A DNA stretch of 64,000 nt from Pedobacter terrae (GTDB lineage Bacteria > Bacteroidota > Bacteroidia > Sphingobacteriales > Sphingobacteriaceae), in assembly GCF_900100705.1 (NCBI RefSeq), contig NZ_FNCH01000023.1, positions 17,355 through 81,354 on the forward strand. The letters are read 5' to 3'. This document shows positions 24,994 to 33,791 of the stretch, piece by piece (the stretch's first letter is position 1; the number at the start of each line of letters is the position of its first letter). The translations under genes and the position numbers were made by a program. The notes below the pieces were generated by a model. The model saw only the letters and a program-made list of their open reading frames with translations, was not told the DNA's origin and did no database searches.

Positions 24994-25810
24994 ATTTTTT
25001 AATCCAGAACATGCTGCGTTAAAGGATGAAAGAACCTTGCGTTTGTTAAAAGACATTATGGCTGCGGTACCTGTTCAGTATATTTATCTCCATCACAACT
25101 TTTTGGCAGGTAAGGCAGCACCAGAAATGCTGATTATGGTTTCTTTTAAACATGTACGTATTTTAAACGAATTAACGCCGGTATTAAATATTGTATTTAA
25201 CGGGCAGATGGAATTTAGTTACCGGGTTTTCCATGTACACGAAGTGGAGCAGGCATTACTGCAGGGAAGTTTGTTTTTTTACTATGCCACCACCGCTCAA
25301 AATTGTTTATTCAGTATCTCCGGAAATTTTCTAAACGGGGGCGAAACTCATCTTATTGCAGATCAGGTTAGCACCACTTACCAGCATGGGATTGATAAGG
25401 CCAATAAATTTTTATCGGGTGCAACATTCTATTTTAAACAGCAAAATTTAGCATACTGCACTTTTATGTTGCATCAGGTTTTCGATCTGATGTACGGGGC
25501 CATCGAAACTCTGGTAATGGGAAAAGGTAAAAAAACACACCGCATTAAAGTTCATCAATTGTATATTAAACCTTATGTAAAACCGCTTTCCGAGCTGTTT
25601 AATGATAACGAGGAAGAAGTGGGGTTGTTGCATTTGCTTGATGAAGCTTACCTGGCCGTTCGTTACGAAAACAATTACACGATCAGTGAGCCGGATGTAG
25701 TACACCTGTTTGAGAAGGCTGATTTATTGTATGTGCTTGCGGAACAGGTTTATCAGCGCATGATGAATAATCATTTCGATCAACAGCGGAGCACGATAGA
25801 TGCGGGTTAA
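24983..25810 (+). CDS. Degenerate nucleotidyltransferase-HEPN domain protein
   Basis: 275 residues from the ATG at 24983; an in-frame ATG at 24959 would add eight residues and lengthen the overlap with the preceding gene. The C-terminal half (about 137-260) is HEPN-like: AYCTFMLHQVFDLMYGAIET, then KTHRIKVHQL, then LDEAYLAVRYENNYTISEPD. That matches the HEPN type partnered with MNT nucleotidyltransferases. The Rx4-6H ribonuclease motif is not present (R227 is followed by YENNYT). The N-terminal half looks like the MNT fold (YIYLHHNF, EMLIMVS, EFSYRVFHVHEVEQAL), but GSxxxGxxxxxSDxD is absent, so transferase activity is doubtful. It is coupled to the four-repeat protein and ends the operon. Confidence 0.72.
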   Translation: MRNKFFNPEHAALKDERTLRLLKDIMAAVPVQYIYLHHNFLAGKAAPEMLIMVSFKHVRILNELTPVLNIVFNGQMEFSYRVFHVHEVEQALLQGSLFFYYATTAQNCLFSISGNFLNGGETHLIADQVSTTYQHGIDKANKFLSGATFYFKQQNLAYCTFMLHQVFDLMYGAIETLVMGKGKKTHRIKVHQLYIKPYVKPLSELFNDNEEEVGLLHLLDEAYLAVRYENNYTISEPDVVHLFEKADLLYVLAEQVYQRMMNNHFDQQRSTIDAG

Positions 25811-26680
25811 GTGTTAAAACCGCATATTAAAAGCATTCATCTATATTATTGGAAATTTAGGGTTCGGTATTTCTTCGGCAAGAGCAGTCCCGTTATTCGC
25901 GTTATCCCGATATTTTATACTACCGTGTGGACACAATTAATCATAATATTTTTCTTCCGCTCTATGCCGCGGAGGCATGGTACTTTGGAGCGCCAAAGTA
26001 CCCAAAGCGCTTCGTCAATCCAGCAATGAGCCTTTTGCACAATCCTTTGCGCATCAAAAAAACAGCGTCACTTTGTTTTGTGTTCAATATTCTTTTAAAA
26101 TTCAGATTATCGTTAATGAACACAAAACCACTGCGTTTCAGGTTTGTTAGTGCTAATTTACCTGAACTGCAACTGTTTTTTTGATTTCCCTGGCTCTTGG
26201 GATTGACAGCGTCCTTAGTTAAAATCCGTGCTTTATTAAAGTCAGTTAGCAAAATCCCAAAACTATTCCCAAATGATAAACGCCGGTACCGGTTCTTATT
26301 AAACCTGTATAGGCGGCGAGGCCTTGATAGTTGTACCCTCCTTGCCACCCAGACCCGATAGTAGCGGACACGAACCCGATATTTCATCGGGTGAAGTAAA
26401 ACGGAAAGCGGAACGAAACCTGAATAATTGTACTGAATTTGCGCTCCAAATAAATTTAAAAAACTTGCTTTAGTTATTGAACGTGCATATTAAAGAAGGT
26501 AAAATATAAACTTTTTTCTGCCTTCTCAATCTGTTAGTAGTTCGTTTCGCCTTTTAAACTTAGGACTGCCCATCGATAATAAATTCTGAATAGATGCACC
26601 CACACCATTGACCGGTTTAAAAGCCTGGAGCGAACAAACCACAAAAAAGGATTATAAAGTTGAGTATTCATACCAATAAT
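25811..26680. other. Gene-free stretch with decayed repeats
   Basis: About 940 bases separate the HEPN gene from kduI. Short ORFs on both strands have no coding character. The segment 25966-26015 contains a palindromic GGTACTTTGGAGCGCCAAAGTACC-type repeat, and 26356-26385 a hairpin with ACCCGA and TCGGGT arms. Downstream words such as AGCGGACA recur near 39160, so this looks like an eroded interspersed repeat. No RNA gene is recognised. Confidence 0.5.
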
Positions 26681-26694
26681 AAATATCGTATAAA

Positions 26695-26702
26695 TATATT
26701 TG
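26695..26702 (+). promoter_or_regulatory. Probable -7 promoter element of kduID
   Basis: TATATTTG matches TAnnTTTG and lies 50-57 bases upstream of the kduI ATG, predicting a leader of about 43 bases. No TTG is found at the canonical distance upstream, so an activator may be needed. Confidence 0.45.
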
Positions 26703-26751
26703 CCATAGGATCTGATCTCAGTTCCTGATCTCAAAACTCAATTTTTAACCA

Positions 26752-27591
26752 ATGAATAAATTCGAAAGCCGTTACGCCCAAAGCCCCAAAGAAGTTAAAC
26801 AAATGGATACCGCTGCTTTGCGGGAAAATTTCTTAATTGAAAACGTATTTGAGGCCAACCAGGTAAACCTAACCTTATCTCATTTTGACAGGTATATTGT
26901 TGGTGGTGCAATGCCTGTTGATCAGAAAATAGCATTGCCAAACCCTGATGATTTAAAAGCGACCTACTTTTTGGAACGCAGGGAATTGGGAATCATCAAT
27001 GTTGGCGGAAAAGCTATTGTTATTGCTGATGGCGAAAAATACGAACTGGATTATAAAGAAGCTTTATACATTGGTAAAGGTACAAAAGAAGTGTTTTTTG
27101 AATCTGCCACACCAGGCGAAGCCGCTAAATTATACATCAATTCTGCCCCTGCACATCATACTTACCCTACTAAAAAGGTGAGCAAAGCTGAAGCGGAGAT
27201 TGTAGAGTTGGGTACGCCTGAAACAGCGAATCACAGAATAATCAATAAGTTGTTAGTGAACAGTGTTTTGCCAACCTGCCAGTTACAAATGGGGATGACT
27301 GAGTTAAAATCGGGCAGTGTGTGGAATACCATGCCAGCACATACGCACGACAGAAGGATGGAAGCCTATTTTTATTTCGAAGTTCCAAAAGGACAGAGTG
27401 TTTGCCACTTTATGGGTCAGCCACAAGAAACCCGCCACATCTGGATGCAGGGCGATCAGGCGGTAATTTCGCCAAACTGGTCTATCCATTCCGGAGCAGG
27501 TACCAGCAACTATACTTTTATTTGGGGTATGGCGGGCGAAAATCTTGATTATGGCGATATGGATCACTGTGCCATTACCGAACTAAAATAA
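26752..27591 (+). CDS. kduI: 5-dehydro-4-deoxy-D-glucuronate isomerase
   Basis: 279 residues, the usual length. KduI interconverts 5-keto-4-deoxyuronate and 3-deoxy-D-glycero-2,5-hexodiulosonate in breakdown of pectin and other uronate polymers. The cupin zinc site is complete: H197 and H199 in PAHTHDRRMEAYFYF, E204 and H246 in PNWSIHSGAG, each one residue from the E. coli positions. Further signatures are YFLERRELGIINVGG and YIGKGTKEVFFES. It is cytoplasmic (no signal peptide) and starts an operon with kduD 14 bases downstream. No pectate lyase or oligogalacturonate importer is adjacent, so its substrate must come from enzymes elsewhere. Confidence 0.96.
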   Translation: MNKFESRYAQSPKEVKQMDTAALRENFLIENVFEANQVNLTLSHFDRYIVGGAMPVDQKIALPNPDDLKATYFLERRELGIINVGGKAIVIADGEKYELDYKEALYIGKGTKEVFFESATPGEAAKLYINSAPAHHTYPTKKVSKAEAEIVELGTPETANHRIINKLLVNSVLPTCQLQMGMTELKSGSVWNTMPAHTHDRRMEAYFYFEVPKGQSVCHFMGQPQETRHIWMQGDQAVISPNWSIHSGAGTSNYTFIWGMAGENLDYGDMDHCAITELK

Positions 27592-27605
27592 TTTAAGAAT
27601 ACATC

Positions 27606-28370
27606 ATGTCGAACATATTTAATTTAGCAGGTAAAACTGCATTAGTAACCGGCTGCAAAAGAGGAATAGGGAAAGCTATGGCGTTGGCTTTGGCCGAAGC
27701 AGGTGCCGATATTATCGGTGTTTCGGCAAGTCTTGAACTTCAAGGCAGTGCTGTTGAGAAAGAAATTTTAGCGCTGGGCAGAAAATTTTATGCTTACCAG
27801 TGCGATTTTGGTAAACGCGAAAATACCCTGGCTTTTGCTGCTCAGGTAAAAGCAGATCATCCTGTGATTGATATTTTAGTGAATAATGCCGGAACGATTT
27901 TACGACAGCCAATTGCTGAACATTCTGATGAATATTGGGATGAAGTAATTGCCGTAAACCAATCGGCACCGTTTATTTTAACCCGCGAAATTGGCAGGGA
28001 GATGATCGCCAGAGGAAGTGGGAAAGTAATTTTTACCGCATCCTTACTGTCGTTCCAGGGTGGGATTACCGTACCGGGTTATGCGGCAAGTAAAGGTGCA
28101 ATTGCATCTTTAACCAAGGCTTTTGCAAACGAGTGGGCATCAAAAGGGGTAAATGTGAATGCAATTGCACCTGGATATATTGCAACTGATAATACTTCTG
28201 CTTTACGCGAGGATCAGGATAGGAGCACTTCTATATTATCCCGTATACCTGCCGGAAGATGGGGAACACCTGAAGATTTTAAAGGACCAACGCTGTTTCT
28301 GGCCTCAGCAGCAAGCGATTATGTTCATGGAACGATTTTGACTGTTGATGGAGGTTGGATGGGACGGTAG
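27606..28370 (+). CDS. kduD: 2-dehydro-3-deoxy-D-gluconate 5-dehydrogenase
   Basis: 254-residue classical short-chain dehydrogenase. It reduces the KduI product to 2-keto-3-deoxygluconate with NAD(P)H. The cofactor motif TGCKRGIG is at 15-22, NNAG at 93-96, and the catalytic residues are S146, Y159 and K163 (GYAASKGA). The opening SNIFNLAGKTALVTGCKRGIGKAMA and the closing DYVHGTILTVDGGWMGR are typical of KduD. Location directly after kduI confirms the pathway. A terminator follows 52 bases later. Confidence 0.94.
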   Translation: MSNIFNLAGKTALVTGCKRGIGKAMALALAEAGADIIGVSASLELQGSAVEKEILALGRKFYAYQCDFGKRENTLAFAAQVKADHPVIDILVNNAGTILRQPIAEHSDEYWDEVIAVNQSAPFILTREIGREMIARGSGKVIFTASLLSFQGGITVPGYAASKGAIASLTKAFANEWASKGVNVNAIAPGYIATDNTSALREDQDRSTSILSRIPAGRWGTPEDFKGPTLFLASAASDYVHGTILTVDGGWMGR

Positions 28371-28422
28371 TTTAGTCCTTAGTCTGCAGTCTTTAGTCCA
28401 GAGTCGATGTTCAGAAGTATTT

Positions 28423-28459
28423 AAACCTCGCAGATTTTGAAAACCTGCGAGGTTTTTTT
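28423..28459 (+). terminator. Terminator of kduID
   Basis: Perfect 11-bp arms AAACCTCGCAG and CTGCGAGGTTT with an 11-base loop and a T-run. Confidence 0.9.
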
Positions 28460-28569
28460 ATGCAATTTTGAGCTGAGGACTTGCGACTCATGACCGCGGA
28501 CTTAATAACCTGAACTCGATAATTATTTAGTTAAAATACTGTCTTATAAGCGCTCAATCCCTTACCGAT

Positions 28570-28684
28570 TCGTCATGCTGAACTTGTTTTACAAGTAGAA
28601 ATAATATTTTCAATGGCGTTGTAGCTACTTCGTGGTCAGCATCTTTTTAGCAGGGAAGACCCTGAAATGAATTCAGGGTGACGG
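28570..28684. repeat. Interspersed repeat with CGTCA...TGACG ends
   Basis: Ends CGTCATGCTGAA and TTCAGGGTGACG are inverted. The right end carries the hairpin CCCTGAATGAATTCAGGG-type stem (CCCTGAA/TTCAGGG). The interior 28591-28659 matches 38836-38904 in reverse orientation. It occupies most of the gap 28371-28743; the flanks hold GACT-rich low-complexity sequence. Confidence 0.75.
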
Positions 28685-28743
28685 TCGATTAATCAAAAAG
28701 TCAATATAAGCTACCGATAGGTAATATTAATAATCTAACTAGG

Positions 28744-29370
28744 TTAATACAAATTATAAATCTCTTTAATGTCCTTCAAAATGTTTTCGAAATCGATTTT
28801 AAGATCGATTAATTTACCCGTATGGATATCGAAAACCCAGCCGTGAACCGTTATTCCGCGTTCGGTAATGGCTTCCTGTACCGCTGCAGTCTTTAGCAGG
28901 TTAACGCATTGTTCCTGAACATTCAGTTCTACCAGTCTGTTGTAACGAGCGCCTTCATCCTCAATGGCATTTAGCTCATCTCTATGGATGCGGTAAACAT
29001 CGCGAATATTTCTTAACCATGGATTGAGTATGCCCATATCAGCAGGTTGCATGGCTGCTTTTACACCTCCGCAGTTGTAGTGACCGCAAACTACAATGTG
29101 GTTCACTTTTAAATGTCTTACTGCGTAGTTTAAAACCGTCATCACGTTTAAATCTACGTTGTTTACCAGGTTGGCCACGTTACGGTGTACAAAAGCCTGT
29201 CCAGGTTGTATACCCATTAAATCTTCGGCTGTAACACGGCTATCTGAACATCCGATATACAGAAACTCCGGACTTTGTCCTTTAGATAACTCTGTAAAGT
29301 AATTGGGATCAATGGCTAGTTTTTCTGCGATCCATTTTTCGTTGTTCTTAAAAACATCTTCTACATTCAT
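28744..29370 (-). CDS. Beta-class carbonic anhydrase
   Basis: 208 residues. Catalyses CO2 hydration to bicarbonate. The beta-class zinc ligands are present: C41 with D43-x-R45 (GCSDSRV), H97 and C100 (CGHYNCGG). PGQAFVHRNVANLV and the GGVKAAM segment after the zinc site support the family. It is cytoplasmic (no signal peptide). The gene is alone on its strand between two repeat-bearing gaps. Provision of bicarbonate for carboxylases is the usual role in non-autotrophs. Confidence 0.96.
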   Translation of the reverse strand: MNVEDVFKNNEKWIAEKLAIDPNYFTELSKGQSPEFLYIGCSDSRVTAEDLMGIQPGQAFVHRNVANLVNNVDLNVMTVLNYAVRHLKVNHIVVCGHYNCGGVKAAMQPADMGILNPWLRNIRDVYRIHRDELNAIEDEGARYNRLVELNVQEQCVNLLKTAAVQEAITERGITVHGWVFDIHTGKLIDLKIDFENILKDIKEIYNLY

Positions 29371-29761
29371 ATCTGTGGTCTAATATCTTTGTTGGATAAA
29401 TCAATTATTATTAAGCTGTTGTTTATGCCTGCATAATAAAAAAAATATTTCCTGATACCGGCAAGTTATTCGTCTATAATTGTTGTAATCAGATTGAATA
29501 AATATGCAGGCTGCAGGTTTCTTGTATAGAGTGATTTAACAAATTTTAGCCAAAAATGTTTAAGATTTTTCAGGCATTTAGGGAAACTCGGGAGAGTACC
29601 CCAGCGTGTTCATTTCGGCTTATTGCTTAGTGATTATCTAAGCGTTTAGATAGAGAATTGATTCTTAATCGAATGGCTTTCGGATGGAGCGCAAGGAAGA
29701 GTATTTCTCAACTTCGCTGCGCTCCGCTCGAAATGGCGACTAATTGTATTAGTCTAATATT
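29371..29761. other. Gene-free stretch, mostly unexplained
   Basis: No ORF with coding character. The right end (about 29680-29740) holds a short repeat-like inverted pair, with GGATGGAGCGC on one side and GCTGCGCTCCGCTCGAAATGG on the other, related in style to the 7717-7799 element. Nothing else is recognised. Confidence 0.5.
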
Positions 29762-30370
29762 TTAGCTTGCCACAGCTACCGCATTTTTATTGATGTGGTT
29801 AGGCAATTCTTCTAGCGTGTATAAGTTAACTAACGATTCTCTCAATACATCTTTAGCATCATGCCACACGTTTTCTTGAGTGAAATGGCAAATGCCGTTG
29901 GTTAGTTCTGTAATAATTGCGCCAATTAATGTTGCAAAATGATTTTCGAATACATCTCCAGAATGATATTTAATAGAGAATACCTTATTGTAATTTTGTA
30001 ACTGTGCTTCAACCGCTGCACTTAGCTTTACGGGTTTTGCAGCTTTTCGTTTTTTCTTTTTGAATAAACCAAGAATTTTTTGGACGATACTCTGTTTAAT
30101 GATTTTTTCTTTAAAAAGCTTTTTTTTGTATTCCTTTAAATCGAATGATTTAAGAGAAACACTAAAATTTAACTTTAAATTATTTTCGTTAAATATTGCA
30201 AGGCTTGGTTTGTCCCATTTAAAAACAATCGGTAAGTTTCCATTCGGATTTCTGAATGAAAAAGAAGAATTAATATCCAAAACGTTCTCATGTTCATTTA
30301 AACGTTTTAAGATTGTTGGAATAAGATCGTCTGTTAAAGAATTGGTGTAGATGTTAATATAAGCGCTCAT
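29762..30370 (-). CDS. Hypothetical protein with basic central linker
   Basis: 202 residues, no signal peptide, no recognised family. The N-terminal 85 residues are strand-rich (INIYTNS, LPIVFKWDKPSLAIF, LKLNFSVSLKSF). Residues about 85-115 are very basic (KKKLFKEKIIKQ and GLFKKKKRKAAKPVK), a plausible nucleic-acid- or membrane-surface contact. The C-terminal 85 residues should form helices (ENHFATLIGAIITELTNGI). No enzyme motif is visible. It lies alone between repeat-bearing gaps. Confidence 0.6.
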   Translation of the reverse strand: MSAYINIYTNSLTDDLIPTILKRLNEHENVLDINSSFSFRNPNGNLPIVFKWDKPSLAIFNENNLKLNFSVSLKSFDLKEYKKKLFKEKIIKQSIVQKILGLFKKKKRKAAKPVKLSAAVEAQLQNYNKVFSIKYHSGDVFENHFATLIGAIITELTNGICHFTQENVWHDAKDVLRESLVNLYTLEELPNHINKNAVAVAS

Positions 30371-30737
30371 GTTTAATTAAGATTAGCTGAATCAATGTAA
30401 TTGCACAGATTTTTTCGACCTATGCTTTTTTATTCAATGATAGTTAAGGATATCATTATGCTATGGAGCAATCTATTTATAGACTGTCCTCCTGCATATC
30501 AATTAACCTGCAAATCTTAATATGGATTGATAGTAATTTTTTTTCATTTTATGTGGTTTTATTGTGTGTCATTATTTTCGCAAAGGGCGGGTTTTTAATT
30601 TCAATTAATTAAACGGACCGAAGAGGGGAAACGCTACAATTAATCTAAAAATACTTTGATAGCAATAATTATACCATAATACCGTTGGTTCCCCTAAGTT
30701 TTCGGCAGCTTTTCATACTGGTGAGTTGCAGCGTATC
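30371..30737. other. Gene-free stretch, nothing recognised
   Basis: About 370 AT-rich bases between two convergent-free minus-strand genes. No repeat family seen elsewhere in the window, no tRNA and no strong hairpin terminator was found here. Confidence 0.4.
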
Positions 30738-31328
30738 TTAAAATTTAGGTGTGTCAAAATCGCCCTTGGCTATAGCCTGCTTTAAGCTTCTGTTAAAGCT
30801 CCTTACCGAGATGCCCAGATAGGCAGCCATGTCTTCTTTAGAGATAAAGATGTGCTCATCAGCTTGTAATTTAAATAATTTCAAAATGGCATATTCTAAG
30901 GTGTATAATTGCTGGAAAGCTGCGCGTGTACTGGTTTGTATAATTCTGGTAGACAATTCCTGGAGTAGGAGTGTAGTGAATTCGCTACTTTTGTTAATTA
31001 ATGAAAGAAAATGATGATGCGGTATAACGTAGGCCGTAACATCGCTAATTGCAGCTACATTGCACAGGCAGATAATCTTTTTTAGCGCTTCTAATTCACC
31101 AACAATTTCACCCTTACCTAAAAATTCGATAATAAAATCTTTACCGTTTTCTTCAGAAATAAAACATTTGCTAATGCCTTCTTTAATGATGTAGATGTTG
31201 CTGATTTTTTCGCCTTGCTCTATAAATCTATAGCCTGCTTTAAAGTTTTTAAGCGTAATATCCGCTTCCTTATTTTCAGCGCAAAAACGTTCAATAAAGG
31301 TTAAGAAAGTAAGGTTGGTACGTAGCAT
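30738..31328 (-). CDS. Crp/Fnr-family transcriptional regulator
   Basis: 196 residues from the ATG at 31328; upstream in-frame codons give an extension that overlaps the divergent promoter and lacks family similarity. A cyclic-nucleotide-binding-like jelly roll (about 20-125) contains FKAGYRFIEQGEKISNIYIIKEG and FLGKGEIVGELEAL. The C-terminal helix-turn-helix (about 155-190) contains ISKEDMAAYLGISVRSFNRSLKQ. No FeS-binding cysteine cluster of Fnr is seen. The gene is divergent from the HAD/CAT-like pair, with 78 bases between starts, so it may regulate that pair. The effector is unknown. Confidence 0.82.
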   Translation of the reverse strand: MLRTNLTFLTFIERFCAENKEADITLKNFKAGYRFIEQGEKISNIYIIKEGISKCFISEENGKDFIIEFLGKGEIVGELEALKKIICLCNVAAISDVTAYVIPHHHFLSLINKSSEFTTLLLQELSTRIIQTSTRAAFQQLYTLEYAILKLFKLQADEHIFISKEDMAAYLGISVRSFNRSLKQAIAKGDFDTPKF

Positions 31329-31376
31329 ATTTATGTAGTCGAGACAAATGTCCTTTTTTGAAGGTCGTTGTTGCGT

Positions 31377-31384
31377 TACTTTTG
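31377..31384 (+). promoter_or_regulatory. Probable promoter of HAD-CAT operon
   Basis: TACTTTTG matches TAnnTTTG and lies 23-30 bases before the HAD start. A TTG at 31358-31360 lies 16 bases upstream of it, slightly short of the usual -33 spacing. Confidence 0.5.
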
Positions 31385-31406
31385 TGGTGCTAAAGTAAGC
31401 ATAACC

Positions 31407-32102
31407 ATGAAAAATCAAATTACTGTAATTGCTTTTGATGCAGATGATACCCTTTGGGTAAATGAGCCCTATTTCAGGGAAGCCGAAAATCAGTTTGCAG
31501 GCCTTTTAGAAGATTTTATGCCGCACCACAACATCCTGGCAGAACTTTACCAAACGGAAATAGCCAATTTACCACTTTATGGTTATGGAATTAAGGGTTT
31601 TGTATTGAGCATGATCGAAACTGTTTTAAGGATAACAGCTGGTAAAATAGACCCAATGGTGATTAATAGGGCCATAGAACTGGGACAGGATATGCTTAAT
31701 AAACCGGTAGAGCTGCTTGATGGTGTTGAAGAAGTGCTGAAAGCCTTACATGGAAAATATAAACTGGTGGTGGCTACCAAAGGGGATTTGTTGGATCAGC
31801 AAAGAAAATTAACGAAATCAGGACTCGATCACTACTTTCACCATATTGAGATTATGAGTGATAAGCAGGAAAAAGATTATCGAAAACTAATCAAACATCT
31901 GGATTGTAAGCCTGAAGCGTTTTTAATGTTGGGGAATTCGTTAAAATCGGATGTTTTACCTGTGTTGAGTATTGGCGGACACGCTGTTCATATCCCTTTT
32001 CATACTACATGGGTGCATGAGCATATTGATCATACCATTGAGCATGCAAATTTTTACCAGATGAAAAGTCTATCTGAGGTCTTACCAAAACTAATTGAAT
32101 GA
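31407..32102 (+). CDS. HAD-superfamily hydrolase
   Basis: 231 residues from the ATG at 31407; the in-frame extension to 31368 would start upstream of the predicted transcription start. Motif I is D11-A-D13-D14-T (FDADDTLW), motif II is in VVATKGD, motif III lysine lies around SDKQEKDYRKL and motif IV is represented by FLMLGNSLKSDV. Together these are diagnostic of phosphatases/dehalogenases of the HAD superfamily with a helical C1-type cap (about 20-90). The physiological substrate is unknown. Its last four bases (ATGA) overlap the start of the acyltransferase gene, showing translational coupling. Confidence 0.88.
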   Translation: MKNQITVIAFDADDTLWVNEPYFREAENQFAGLLEDFMPHHNILAELYQTEIANLPLYGYGIKGFVLSMIETVLRITAGKIDPMVINRAIELGQDMLNKPVELLDGVEEVLKALHGKYKLVVATKGDLLDQQRKLTKSGLDHYFHHIEIMSDKQEKDYRKLIKHLDCKPEAFLMLGNSLKSDVLPVLSIGGHAVHIPFHTTWVHEHIDHTIEHANFYQMKSLSEVLPKLIE

Positions 32103-32743
32103 AAGAAAAAATAGATATCAATACCTGGATCAGAAAAGATCATTTTAAATTTTTTAGCACTTTTGAAGAGCCTTTCTTCGGTGTTACTGTAGATGTAGAT
32201 TGTACGGCTACCTACCAGGAAGCGAAAGAACAAAATGCTTCCTTTTTTCTGCTTTACCTGCACAAATCGCTGCTGGCTGCCAATCAAGTAGAGCCTTTTA
32301 AATACCGCATTATTGATGGTGAAGTTTGGAAATACGAGATTGTAAATGCTGCTGCAACCATTAACCGTCCAAACGGAACTTTTGGGTTTGGTTATATGGG
32401 TTTCCATGAGGATTTTGAAGATTTTAGAACAGCAGCCAACAACGAAATTGAAAAAGTACAGGCCAGCACCGGCTTAATCCCTTCGTCATCGGGTGAAAAT
32501 GTAATCCATTATTCAGCACTGCCCTGGTTAAATTTTACCTCTTTATCCCATGCGCGAAACTACGCTTATCAAGATAGTTGCCCAAAAATATCTTTTGGTA
32601 AGGTAAGAGATGAAAACGGAAGAAAAATAATGTCGGTTTCTATCCATGTAAATCATGCTTTGATGGATGGTTTTAACGTTGCCCAATTTGTAGATCGCTA
32701 TCAGGCGCTGTTAAACAATACAGCGGTTAAAGCAAATGTTTAG
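32099..32743 (+). CDS. CatA-like (chloramphenicol acetyltransferase fold) acyltransferase
   Basis: 214 residues, the length of type A CATs. The active-site segment is VNHALMDGFNVAQF, with catalytic H186 and structural D190 spaced as in HxxxDG of CAT (H195/D199). The first His of the usual HH pair is Asn here. INTWIRKDHFKFF and PWLNFTSLSHA match CAT family landmarks. The fold transfers an acyl group from CoA to a hydroxyl. CAT-like proteins in this phylum are common chromosomal genes whose role need not be chloramphenicol inactivation. Coupling to a HAD phosphatase suggests a shared, unknown metabolite pathway. Confidence 0.85.
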   Translation: MKEKIDINTWIRKDHFKFFSTFEEPFFGVTVDVDCTATYQEAKEQNASFFLLYLHKSLLAANQVEPFKYRIIDGEVWKYEIVNAAATINRPNGTFGFGYMGFHEDFEDFRTAANNEIEKVQASTGLIPSSSGENVIHYSALPWLNFTSLSHARNYAYQDSCPKISFGKVRDENGRKIMSVSIHVNHALMDGFNVAQFVDRYQALLNNTAVKANV

Positions 32744-32815
32744 TATAAATATTTAAGGAAAGAAATCTAAAACGACATTTAATATTCAGTTAACATCGGG
32801 AATTTATTTTTGGCA

Positions 32816-33022
32816 ATGTTTATCCTTGCCGTTATTATTCCTTTTTACCTTTTGGCTTTTGTAGCTATGTGTTATATGGACAGTGCTTTTAAGGCCATTA
32901 TGTTTCTTATCATGTTACTGGTTGCCACATTTGTACTTTTTCTTTTCATCAATTATCCCATGCAATCTGCCCTTGCCGTAATCTGTATAATGGCTTTGTT
33001 TGCCTTAAAATTTAAAGATTGA
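32816..33022 (+). CDS. Small membrane protein
   Basis: 68 residues from ATG 32816 (an in-frame TTG at 32810 is the only other start). Two hydrophobic helices (FILAVIIPFYLLAFVAMCYM and a second from about AIMFLIMLLVATFVLFLFI to YPMQSALAVICIMALFAL) fill nearly the whole protein, with the tail KFKD. It resembles many short bitopic proteins and has no catalytic residue. It lies between the CAT-like gene and the tRNA with 72 bases upstream, on the same strand as both. Coding status rests on length, hydrophobic periodicity and position only. Confidence 0.5.
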   Translation: MFILAVIIPFYLLAFVAMCYMDSAFKAIMFLIMLLVATFVLFLFINYPMQSALAVICIMALFALKFKD

Positions 33023-33134
33023 GTAAAAAGTTGAATTATCATTTGCATTCGAGAAAGTATTTGCTATTTTTGCTGCTCAAGCAAGAAGCTTGTTATTCAA
33101 TGTGTAATTATTTATTATTGAATATTAAAACTTT

Positions 33135-33208
33135 GGGGGATTAGCTCATTTGGCTAGAGCGCTTCGCTGGCAGTGAAGAGGTGATCGGTTCGAATCCGAT
33201 ATTCTCCA
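33135..33208 (+). tRNA. tRNA-Ala (anticodon GGC)
   Basis: Folds into a full cloverleaf: acceptor GGGGGAT/ATTCTCC with two G-U pairs, D stem GCTC/GAGC, anticodon stem CTTCG/TGAAG with loop CTGGCAG reading GGC, T stem ATCGG/CCGAT with loop TTCGAAT and discriminator A. Anticodon GGC decodes GCC and GCU. The 3' CCA is not encoded. A terminator follows six bases downstream. Confidence 0.96.
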
Positions 33209-33213
33209 CCCTT

Positions 33214-33250
33214 AAAAGCCGATTTATTAACTTAAATCGGCTTTTTTTTT
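33214..33250 (+). terminator. Terminator after tRNA-Ala
   Basis: 11-bp perfect arms AAGCCGATTTA and TAAATCGGCTT, 6-base loop, T9 tail. Confidence 0.9.
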
Positions 33251-33791
33251 CTTAAAAACATGGCATAGTTTGGATCAAGCGAAGGTAGTAGGGTACTTAA
33301 GTTTTATATCCCGTTGATGATGGTATATCATTCAGTCTTAATAAAAACTATTTATCCGGATATTTTCACCTTTTAATTGAGTAAGGGTGGGATATCAGGC
33401 AGCTATAATCTACCAACATCAAAATAATATACAAGAAACTTTTTCTAAACTATTAAAACAGCGTATGAGTAGCGCAATCGAATAAATTTCAAATCGTAAT
33501 AAATCCACTAACTAGTAAAGCCGTAACAAGAGCTTTTTATGTTCTTAAAGGACTGAATGCTCTTTCTTACATCAAACATCAATTCATTTCATAATCACCC
33601 CGATAATTGATTTGGGTATAGATTGCAATTTTGGCACAGAATTGTGAAAAAGCCATATAAATCATACACAAATAAGGAATATTTGTGGTTTTTTATATTC
33701 CTAAAAACGCTAACCGGCCGTTTCAAGGCACTTGTTGATAAATATCAAGGACTCATTTTTTGTTAAGTTAACTTTAAAAAATAATTAAAAG
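33251..33791. other. Gene-free stretch after the tRNA
   Basis: No ORF, repeat copy or RNA gene is recognised. A direct repeat of the tRNA 3' end, as expected for an integrated element, was looked for and not found. The segment is AT-rich with a few short hairpins (for example around 33711-33730). Confidence 0.4.

Noticed and set aside
24983..25810. An active HEPN ribonuclease toxin.
   Set aside because: The Rx4-6H motif is not seen, and the nucleotidyltransferase motif is also missing, so neither catalytic role is supported.
25811..26751. Several 60-140 codon frames in the gap before kduI.
   Set aside because: They cross repeat-derived sequence, lack coding pattern and carry no recognisable domain.
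32099..32743. A chloramphenicol resistance gene.
   Set aside because: The fold and active-site His/Asp fit, but CAT-like genes are common on chromosomes of this phylum, the paired His is Asn, and the gene is coupled to a HAD hydrolase. Resistance cannot be claimed from sequence.
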